Assembly (NCBI GenBank): GCA_002692855.1
Contig: NZMJ01000046.1
Location: 193,019-257,018 of the forward strand
DNA from: Maricaulis sp.
GTDB taxonomy: Bacteria; Pseudomonadota; Alphaproteobacteria; Caulobacterales; Maricaulaceae
Length of the DNA: 64,000 bases
Reading direction: 5' to 3'
Shown: one piece after another, positions 57,634-64,000 of the stretch
Layout of the letters: each line of letters opens with the position of its first letter
How positions within the stretch are numbered: the stretch's first letter is position 1
The notes under the pieces: model-generated
Database searches by the model: none
What the model was told of the DNA's origin: nothing
What the model saw: only the letters and a program-made list of their open reading frames with translations
Translations under genes and position numbers: made by a program

Positions 57634-57966
57634 CTATTCCGCAGCGCGCCTGCGCGCTTCTGCTTCTGCCTCGGCGTCCGCTTCGGCCTCGTCCTTGTCG
57701 CCGCCGAACAAGCCCTTCACCCGTTCCCAGATGACCGGGCGGCGCTTCAGGAAGTTGGTGATCAGCCGGTGCGCCGTCTTTGAACTGCCGGCCAGCAGGA
57801 GGATGCCGATGATAAACAGCGGCAAGCCGAGCGGAATCGGCGTGATCGCGAAAGGAATCGCGATGATCACGAGCGCGAGGCCGAAGGCAGCACCGATCAT
57901 GCGCAGCGCGGTGATCACCACGCTGCCGAAAGGATTGCCATTCATGCGCCGAAGCGTCTCGTTCAT
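57634..57966 (-). CDS. Small two-span membrane protein, unknown
   Basis: A 110-residue protein with two adjacent hydrophobic segments (VVITALRMIGAAFGLALVII and PLGLPLFIIGILLLAG) and a highly charged tail of Glu, Ala and Arg. No family is firmly recognised; the IPLGLPLFIIG loop resembles small conserved inner-membrane proteins. It converges with atpF and shares its terminator. Confidence 0.65.
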   Translation of the reverse strand: MNETLRRMNGNPFGSVVITALRMIGAAFGLALVIIAIPFAITPIPLGLPLFIIGILLLAGSSKTAHRLITNFLKRRPVIWERVKGLFGGDKDEAEADAEAEAEARRRAAE

Positions 57967-58062
57967 CGTCTCTTCTTTCGGGTCTGCCCTTGAGATAGGT
58001 GGCCGACCGGTCCCCGGATAGGACGTTACTGCAACATTGTCCGGGAAAGAGACGGGATTGCG

Positions 58063-58105
58063 GCTGATCTCCGTCCCTCCTGTGCAGAAGGAACGGAGAA
58101 TCAGC
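58063..58105 (-). terminator. Candidate terminator after gcvPB
   Basis: GCTGATCTCCGT pairs with ACGGAG-A-ATCAGC (one-base bulge) 22 bases after the gcvPB stop. A T-run is absent, so it may be a processed 3' end rather than a factor-independent terminator. Confidence 0.4.
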
Positions 58106-58126
58106 GGTCAAGGTTTCGTGGCTGCG

Positions 58127-59686
58127 TTACTCGGCCGCAGCGGCGGGCACCCAGCGAAGGACCGGGCTGCGGGCCGCTTGGGTTTCGTCGAGGCGCTTGG
58201 TAGGCGCATGGACGGGCGCCGCCAGGAAGCGGTCGGTCTCGCCGGCCTTGGCTGCCTCGGCCAGCGCTTCAAGTACGTCGCAGAACCGGTCGAGGCCCGA
58301 TTTCGATTCCGTCTCGGTCGGTTCGATCAGCATCGCGCCATGAACGACCAGCGGGAAATACATCGTCATCGGGTGATAGCCCTCGTCGATCATCGCCTTG
58401 GCGAAATCGAGCGTGGTCACGCCGGTATCCTTCAGGAAGCGGTCATCGAACAGCGCCTCGTGCATGCAAGTGCCTTCAAACGCCGGTGTCATGACATGCT
58501 TCAGTCGCGCCAGGATGTAGTTCGCGTTCAGCACGGCATCCTGCGACGCCTGCTTCAACCCGTCCGCCCCGTGGCTCAGCATGTAGGTCAGCGCGCGCGA
58601 GAACATGCCCATCTGGCCGTGGAAGGCCGTCATGCGGCCGAACGGTTCGCCGTTCACGTCCGCCTCGTGCTCGATCAGGCGCCAGCCATCAGCGGTCTGT
58701 TCGACACGCGGCACCGGTGCATAGGGTGCCAGCGCTTCGGAAAAGACCGTCGGCCCCGACCCCGGCCCGCCGCCGCCATGCGGCGTGGAGAAAGTCTTGT
58801 GCAGATTGATGTGCATCGCGTCGATGCCCAGGTCACCCGGGCGCACCCGGCCCACGATGGCGTTGAAATTCGCACCGTCGCAGTAGAAATACCCGCCGCA
58901 ATCATGGATCAGGTCGGCAATCGTCTTGATGTCACGCTCGAACAGGCCGCACGTATTGGGGTTGGTCAGCATGATGCCGGCGACGTCATCGCCAAGCTTG
59001 GCCTTGAGGGCTTCCAGATCGACCCGGCCCGTCTTGTCTGCGGGAATTTCGTCGGTCGTGAAACCGCACTGCACCGCAGTCGCCGGATTGGTGCCATGCG
59101 CCGATTCCGGCACGAGCACACGGCGGCGCTTGGTTTCACCGCGCGCATCCAGTGCCGCGCGGATTGCCATCATGCCGCACAATTCGCCATGCGCCCCGGC
59201 CTTCGGCGACATCGCCACGGCCGGAGTGTTCGTCAGCGTCATCAGCCAGTGTGCCAGTTCGCCGATCAGCTCAATGGCACCTTCGACGGTTTGCTGCGGT
59301 TGCATCGGGTGGATGTCGGCCAGACCCGGCAGGCGGGCCATCTTCTCATTGAGGCGCGGGTTGTGCTTCATCGTGCACGAGCCCAGCGGATAGAGCCCCA
59401 GATCAATCGCGTAATTCTTGCGCGACAGGCGCACATAGTGGCGCATCGTTTCCGGCTCGGCGAGGCCGGGCAGACCGATCTCGTCGGTGCGCTCCAACCC
59501 GCCAAGGCGGGTCTTTGTGCCCTTGGCTTCAGGCAGGTCGACCCCGGTCACGTCAGTGCGGCCGCGCTCGAAGATCAGCGGCTCGGCCTGATCGAGACCG
59601 CGTGAGCCCGAGAAGGTGTCGGCATAGCCGCCGGTCGAGAGATTCTCGGCCATGCGGGTCGGGCGTCCTTGTGAATTCAGCGCCAT
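58127..59686 (-). CDS. gcvPB: Glycine dehydrogenase (decarboxylating), subunit 2
   Basis: A 519-residue PLP half of the P-protein. The PLP lysine is in MHINLHKTFSTPHGGGG; LGSCTMKHNPRLNEKMARLPG and ESAHGTNPATAVQCGF are conserved. It acts with GcvPA, GcvH and GcvT to cleave glycine. It begins two bases after the gcvPA stop. Confidence 0.96.
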   Translation of the reverse strand: MALNSQGRPTRMAENLSTGGYADTFSGSRGLDQAEPLIFERGRTDVTGVDLPEAKGTKTRLGGLERTDEIGLPGLAEPETMRHYVRLSRKNYAIDLGLYPLGSCTMKHNPRLNEKMARLPGLADIHPMQPQQTVEGAIELIGELAHWLMTLTNTPAVAMSPKAGAHGELCGMMAIRAALDARGETKRRRVLVPESAHGTNPATAVQCGFTTDEIPADKTGRVDLEALKAKLGDDVAGIMLTNPNTCGLFERDIKTIADLIHDCGGYFYCDGANFNAIVGRVRPGDLGIDAMHINLHKTFSTPHGGGGPGSGPTVFSEALAPYAPVPRVEQTADGWRLIEHEADVNGEPFGRMTAFHGQMGMFSRALTYMLSHGADGLKQASQDAVLNANYILARLKHVMTPAFEGTCMHEALFDDRFLKDTGVTTLDFAKAMIDEGYHPMTMYFPLVVHGAMLIEPTETESKSGLDRFCDVLEALAEAAKAGETDRFLAAPVHAPTKRLDETQAARSPVLRWVPAAAAE

Positions 59687-59688
59687 GA

Positions 59689-61032
59689 TCAGAGCACCTC
59701 TTTGAGCGCGTCAGCGAAGGCCGACAGATCAGCCTCGGTATTGGTTTCGGTTGCCGCGACGATCAGCACATCGTCCATCGCGCCCGGGAAGAGACGGCTG
59801 GCGGGGACGCCGCCGAGGACGCCCTTCTGAACCAGCGCATCGACCACACCGGCGGCGGATTTCGGCAGCTTCAGCGAGAATTCGTTGAAGAAGGTATCGG
59901 TCAGGAGTTCGACGCCCGGAACGCTTGTCAGGCGGTCGGCCAGATCACAGGCCGTCTCGTGGTTGATCCGGGCGAGCTGACGCAGGCCCTTCTCGCCCAG
60001 CAGCGTCATGTGGATGGTGAAGGCCAGCGCGCACAGCCCCGAATTGGTGCAGATGTTCGACGTCGCCTTCTCGCGGCGGATATGCTGCTCGCGCGTCGAC
60101 AGGGTCAGAACATAGCCGCGGCGGCCATCGGCATCGACCGTCTCACCGGCCAGGCGGCCCGGCAGGTTACGAATGAAGTTGCGGTCATTGCGGCAGGCAA
60201 ACAGGCCCACATAGGGGCCGCCGAAATTGAGACCGACCCCGATCCCCTGCCCTTCGCCGACACAAATGTCCGCACCCATCTCGCCCGGCGACTTCACAAG
60301 CCCCAGCGACACCGGCTCGGTAAATACGGCGATGACCAGCGCGCCCTTCTCGTGCGCAGCCTTCACGACGGGTTCGAGGTCATGCAGGCGACCGAACACG
60401 TCCGGCGTCTGGACCACGACGCAGGCGGTTTCTTCCGTGATGTGATCGACCAGCTTGCCGAGGCCGTCATGGCGTGCCGGTTCGGACACCACGTCGATAT
60501 CGAGATATTTGCACAGCGTCTTGGTGGTGTCGGCGTAGTGCGGGTGCAGCGACCCGGCAAGCACCGCCTTCTTGCGCTTGGTCACCCGGCTGGCCATCAC
60601 CACGGCTTCGCCGCAGGCGGTCGAGCCGTCGTACATGGAGGCATTGGCCACATCCATGCCGGTCATCAAGGCGACCTGAGTCTGAAACTCGAACAGGGTC
60701 TGCAACGTGCCCTGGCTGATTTCCGGCTGATAGGGCGTGTAGGCCGTCAGGAATTCCGATCGCTGGATCAGGTGATCCACCGTCGACGGAACGTGGTGCT
60801 TGTAGGCGCCAGCCCCGACGAAGAAAGGCACGGACGAGGCCGGAGTGTTCTTCGCCGCCAGCTTCGAGACATGCCGCTCGACTTCCAGCTCGGTCATGTG
60901 GTCCGAAAGGTCGACCGTGCCCCCCAGGCGCGCCGATTCCGGCACATCGGTGAACAGGTCGTCGATCGACGAGACGCCGATCTTTTCAAGCATGTCCGCA
61001 CGGTCCTGCGGGGTCAGCGGAAGATAACGCAT
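59689..61032 (-). CDS. gcvPA: Glycine dehydrogenase (decarboxylating), subunit 1
   Basis: A 447-residue partner of GcvPB; the two together equal the single P-protein of E. coli. [20 protein letters not shown] opens it; [38 protein letters not shown] and [14 protein letters not shown] are diagnostic. Fourth position is gcvPB in a gcvT-gcvH-gcvPA-gcvPB operon. Confidence 0.96.
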   Translation of the reverse strand: MRYLPLTPQDRADMLEKIGVSSIDDLFTDVPESARLGGTVDLSDHMTELEVERHVSKLAAKNTPASSVPFFVGAGAYKHHVPSTVDHLIQRSEFLTAYTPYQPEISQGTLQTLFEFQTQVALMTGMDVANASMYDGSTACGEAVVMASRVTKRKKAVLAGSLHPHYADTTKTLCKYLDIDVVSEPARHDGLGKLVDHITEETACVVVQTPDVFGRLHDLEPVVKAAHEKGALVIAVFTEPVSLGLVKSPGEMGADICVGEGQGIGVGLNFGGPYVGLFACRNDRNFIRNLPGRLAGETVDADGRRGYVLTLSTREQHIRREKATSNICTNSGLCALAFTIHMTLLGEKGLRQLARINHETACDLADRLTSVPGVELLTDTFFNEFSLKLPKSAAGVVDALVQKGVLGGVPASRLFPGAMDDVLIVAATETNTEADLSAFADALKEVL

Positions 61033-61065
61033 GGCGGCTGCAAGCCTTCTTGTCGGGGATTCGGA

Positions 61066-61431
61066 TTAGGCGATGTGCTGCTTGTAGGCGGCTTCATCCA
61101 TCAGGGCGTCGAGCTCGCTCTTGTCGGCCAGCTTGATGCGCACGAACCAGCCATCGCCGTCCGGGGCTTCATTGACGGTCTGCGGCGCGTCTTCAAGCGC
61201 GTCATTGACGGCGATGACCTCGCCGGACACAGGCGCATAGACTTCGGACGCGGCCTTCACGGATTCCACGACGGCCATCTCGTCGCCGGGGCTGACGCCC
61301 TTGCCGGTCGCAGGCAATTCCACGAACACGACATCGCCCAGCTGCTGGGCGGCATAGGCGGTGATGCCGACAACGGCTTCGTCGCCTTCGACGCGGATCC
61401 ATTCATGGTCTTTGGTAAAACGGGTGGTCAT
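61066..61431 (-). CDS. gcvH: Glycine cleavage system H protein
   Basis: A 121-residue lipoyl carrier. The lipoylated Lys is in [39 protein letters not shown] is the N-terminal signature. It shuttles the aminomethyl group from P- to T-protein. Confidence 0.97.
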   Translation of the reverse strand: MTTRFTKDHEWIRVEGDEAVVGITAYAAQQLGDVVFVELPATGKGVSPGDEMAVVESVKAASEVYAPVSGEVIAVNDALEDAPQTVNEAPDGDGWFVRIKLADKSELDALMDEAAYKQHIA

Positions 61432-61458
61432 CAGGTTTCCCCTTCCCTCGTGGCGGCC

Positions 61459-62553
61459 TCAGCCGCGGTAATAGCGTTGTTCAACGAACGGCATTTTCGC
61501 CAGCGTGGCCGGACGCGCCTTGTCGCGCACCAGGATATCGACTTCGGTGCCCGGTGTGGCAAACTCGGTATCGACATAGGCCATACCCACCGGGCCGCCC
61601 AGCGTTGGTCCGAAACCGCCCGACGTCACGACACCGATCACATTGCCGTCCTTGACGATCTCGGCCCCTTCGCGCGCCGGCGCGCCGGTCATCATGAAGC
61701 CGACCCGCTTGCGCTGAACGCCATCGGCAACCTGCTGCATGACCGTGTCGGCGCCCGGAAAGTCCCTGCGCTCGCGGCGCGGCTTGGCGACGGCCCACAT
61801 CAGCGTGGCTTCAACCGGCGTCTTGGTCTCATCCATGTCGTGACCGTAGAGGCAAAGCCCGGCTTCCAGACGCAGCGAGTCCCGCGCGCCAAGCCCGATC
61901 GGCTTCACTTCGTCTTCGTTCAACAATGCGCGGGCGACCCGCTCGGCATCGACGGCCGGGACCGAAATTTCGAACCCGTCCTCGCCGGTATAGCCCGAGC
62001 GCGAAATGATCGCGTCCGTACCCAGAAGGTCGACATGCGCGCACTGCATGAAGATCAATTTGGTCGCATCCGGAGCCAGGCGGGCCATCACGTCCTTCGC
62101 CTTCGGCCCTTGCAATGCCAGGAGCGCGCGGTCAGCCAGGATTTCGAGCGTGCCCTTGCCCTGTGTCGCCTGGGCGATGCGGGCGAAATCGGCGTCCTTC
62201 GTGGCGGCATTGACCACCAGGAAAACACCGTCGGCATCCGGGCGCGACACCATCAGGTCGTCCAGAATCCCGCCCTGGTCATTGGGGAGCAGCGTGTATT
62301 TCTGTTCGCCCGGCCGCAGCACCGTCAGGTCAGCCGTGATCAGCTTTTCCAGCGCGCTTTCGTCGCCGGTATAGCGGGCCTGCCCCATGTGCGAGACGTC
62401 GAACAGGCCGGCCGCGTCGCGGGTGTGGTTATGCTCGGCCATGATGCCTTCGTACTGCACCGGCATGGCATAGCCGGCGAACGGCACCATGCGGCCGCCG
62501 AGTTCCTCGTGCAGCGCGTGAAGCGGAGTGTGGTGAAGCGCGGTGTCAGACAT
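61459..62553 (-). CDS. gcvT: Aminomethyltransferase (glycine cleavage T protein)
   Basis: A 364-residue folate-dependent enzyme that releases ammonia and forms methylene-THF. Visible are TPLHALHEELGGRMVPFAGYAMPVQY, DVSHMGQARY and SGYTGEDGFEI with the folate-binding acidic residue. First gene after the glycine riboswitch, with GGAGA before the ATG. Confidence 0.96.
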   Translation of the reverse strand: MSDTALHHTPLHALHEELGGRMVPFAGYAMPVQYEGIMAEHNHTRDAAGLFDVSHMGQARYTGDESALEKLITADLTVLRPGEQKYTLLPNDQGGILDDLMVSRPDADGVFLVVNAATKDADFARIAQATQGKGTLEILADRALLALQGPKAKDVMARLAPDATKLIFMQCAHVDLLGTDAIISRSGYTGEDGFEISVPAVDAERVARALLNEDEVKPIGLGARDSLRLEAGLCLYGHDMDETKTPVEATLMWAVAKPRRERRDFPGADTVMQQVADGVQRKRVGFMMTGAPAREGAEIVKDGNVIGVVTSGGFGPTLGGPVGMAYVDTEFATPGTEVDILVRDKARPATLAKMPFVEQRYYRG

Positions 62554-62596
62554 GATGGTCTCCGGACGGGTTGCGGCGTGCTTGGTGATACAAGCC

Positions 62597-62795
62597 GCCC
62601 CCGCTGTCTAGAGAACCTGAGAGATTCCGCAGGAACCGGACATCCGGACCCGCTTGCTCCGTCGGTGGGATGCGAGACGAACCCGCATCCGCTTTCCAGC
62701 GTTCATGCCCTCCCGCGGTCCTGTGGCCTGAGCGTTTCCGGGGCGGTTGCGCCTTCGGCGCCGGCCTTTTCGCCGGTCTCTCCCGCGGGAGCGGA
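62597..62795 (-). promoter_or_regulatory. Tandem glycine riboswitch
   Basis: The minus strand carries a first aptamer with GGGAGAGACC, GCCGAAGGCGCAA, GGAAACGCTCAGGCCACAGGAC, and a second with CACCGACGGAGCAAGC and GGAATCTCTCAGGTTCTCTAGACAG. These are the conserved cores of the glycine aptamer. It lies in the leader of gcvT, where glycine binding turns on the operon. The gap from here to argS holds only promoter sequence. Confidence 0.9.
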
Positions 62796-62850
62796 ATTAG
62801 CGCCACGTTTACGGCATGGCGCCAAGGAGTCAATCGCGTGACGCCCTGTC

Positions 62851-64000
62851 CTACATGCGCTCCGGCGCGACGATCCCGATCAGCGAGAACACGGTTTCCA
62901 GCTGCTTCAGCGCCAATGCAGCCAATGCCAGACGCGACGCCTTCACCGCTTCGTCTTCTGCGCTCAGAACCGGGCAGTTGGCGTAGAATTTCGAGAAGGC
63001 CTGAGCCAGCCGGAAAGCATGGTCGCACAGGAAATGCGGCAGCCGCTTTTCATAGGCTTCATTCGCCGCCGCTCCGAAACCGTCGAGCGCACGCACCAGC
63101 GCGGCTTCCTCGTCACTGCCGATGACGATGTCGCCCGGCTTCACGCCCGCGTCCGCGGCCTTGCGCATCATCGATTTGATACGCACTGCGGCGTAGAGCA
63201 GGTACGGGCCGGTCTTGCCTTCAAACGCCACGAAGCGGTCGAGGTCAAAGACGTAGTTGGTCGTGCGCAGGTTCGAGAGGTCAGCAAACTTGATGGCCGC
63301 AATGCCGACGGCGCGGGCGACGGCCTCGCGCTCCTCGGCGTCAACGTCCTGCGCCAGCCCGGCTTCCTCCATTCGCGCACGCGCCTTGTCGGTCGCCATG
63401 CGGATCAGGTCCGAGAGCTTCAAGACCCCGCCTTCGCGTGTCTTGAACGGCTTTCCGTCCGGCCCGTTCATCGTGCCGAAGCCGATATGCTCCAGTTGGT
63501 CGCGGTCGAAATAGCCCGCCTTGTCGGCGGCGCGGAACACCTTCTCGAAGTGATCACTCTGCCGGGCATCGACGACATAAAGGATGAGATCGGGGTTCTG
63601 CTCCTCCTTGCGGTCGAGAATGGTCGCCAGGTCGGTCGTCTCGTAGAGCGCCGCGCCATCCGACTTCAACAGCAGGAAGGGCGGAAAGTCGCGCTTCTCG
63701 TCTTCCCGGTCCACCGGGATAATCCACGCGCCCTGGTCTTCATGCGTCACGCCGCGGGATTTCAGATCCTCGACCATGCCGGGGATCAGCGGATCGACAT
63801 CCGACTCGCCCTTCCACAGGTCGAAATGAACGCCCAGCGAGTTGAAATCGGCCTCCAGCGCCTGGCGTGACACCGTCACGAAATGCCGCCACAGCGCGAC
63901 ATAGCCGGCGCGGCCCGATTGCAGGTCACGCGTCGCCTGACGTGCTTCCTCCAGGCGCTCCTTGCTGTCCTTGCAGGCCGCAGAAGCGCGCGGATAGAGC
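62851..64000 (-). CDS. argS: Arginyl-tRNA synthetase, 5'-truncated by the window edge
   Basis: The C-terminal 383 or so residues of a class I synthetase. The frame stays open to the window edge: reading back from the GTG at 63879 gives LYPRASAACKD and AGYVALWRHFVTVSR, as in ArgRS. LGVHFDLWKGESDV, LKSDGAALYETTDLATILDR and ILYVVDARQSDHFEKVF are the catalytic-domain motifs; the anticodon domain ends in LIGIVAPERM. The start lies outside. Confidence 0.96.
   Translation of the reverse strand, partial: LYPRASAACKDSKERLEEARQATRDLQSGRAGYVALWRHFVTVSRQALEADFNSLGVHFDLWKGESDVDPLIPGMVEDLKSRGVTHEDQGAWIIPVDREDEKRDFPPFLLLKSDGAALYETTDLATILDRKEEQNPDLILYVVDARQSDHFEKVFRAADKAGYFDRDQLEHIGFGTMNGPDGKPFKTREGGVLKLSDLIRMATDKARARMEEAGLAQDVDAEEREAVARAVGIAAIKFADLSNLRTTNYVFDLDRFVAFEGKTGPYLLYAAVRIKSMMRKAADAGVKPGDIVIGSDEEAALVRALDGFGAAANEAYEKRLPHFLCDHAFRLAQAFSKFYANCPVLSAEDEAVKASRLALAALALKQLETVFSLIGIVAPERM

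Noticed and set aside
59959-62841. Plus-strand frame of 960 codons through gcvPA, gcvH, gcvT and the riboswitch
   Set aside because: It runs opposite four clear genes and a structured RNA; no domain is recognisable.

Overview
The window is high-GC chromosomal DNA from an alphaproteobacterium. It carries a CcrM-type GANTC methyltransferase with a CtrA-like half-site pair upstream, a split F0 ATP-synthase cluster (I-a-c-b'-b without F1), a two-subunit glycine decarboxylase, alpha/beta glycyl-tRNA synthetase, an alphaproteobacterial-type LexA direct repeat and a NadQ-like regulator beside nadABC. Together these point to the Caulobacterales/Hyphomonadales/Maricaulales part of the class, but I cannot name a genus. 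The genes are dense, often overlap by ATGA or GTGA, and almost all look like core genome. I see no prophage, transposase, CRISPR array, tRNA or rRNA.

Layout. 1-9.8 kb: housekeeping and repair (Sua5, FAD-linked hydroxyacid dehydrogenase, YaaA, 3-hydroxybutyrate dehydrogenase, NUDIX, TIGR02301 protein, HAD-like protein, dihydroorotase, GT9 glycosyltransferase, YgfZ, Tag). 9.8-14.4 kb: a tandem pair of KAS III-like ketosynthases, a beta-propeller-type lipoprotein, a small unknown protein and a universal stress protein. 14.5-19.8 kb: HD hydrolase, NadQ/NrtR-like regulator and nadA-nadB-nadC, with a perfect 7-3-7 palindrome in front of nadA. 20-23.4 kb: esterase, a large unknown lipoprotein and a SleB-type cell-wall hydrolase. 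23.6-30.4 kb: ppdK, then glyQ-gst-glyS. The middle of glyS is AT-rich, uses rare codons and contains about 140 extra residues. 30.4-38.1 kb: a 52-residue membrane protein, a methyltransferase, a DUF2007 protein, polyprenyl diphosphate synthase, a WecA/MraY-like transferase, ispE, a TPR lipoprotein and ETF-QO. 38.2-46.3 kb: a family-4-like uracil-DNA glycosylase that lacks cluster cysteines, an ArsR/SRPBCC pair, a LysR/YczE pair with three related upstream motifs, a LexA-box-preceded radical SAM gene, a membrane lipoprotein and an MHYT-GGDEF-EAL protein. 46.5-54.9 kb: rnhB, ccrM, mutY, dciA, two DsbA-like proteins and smc. 54.9-57.6 kb: the F0 operon. 57.6-64 kb: a small membrane protein, gcvT-gcvH-gcvPA-gcvPB under a tandem glycine riboswitch, and a 5'-truncated argS.

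How it fits together. The clearest regulatory circuits are NAD synthesis (regulator, operator and nadABC), glycine cleavage (riboswitch and gcv operon), and cell-cycle methylation (CtrA-like site and GANTC site at ccrM). No obviously new multi-gene system is visible. The best leads are the mosaic glyS, the cysteine-poor uracil-DNA glycosylase, the SOS-like box on the radical SAM gene, and the LysR motif triad. Composite palindromic repeats sit in several intergenic gaps. No gap longer than 300 bases lacks a gene or annotated element.
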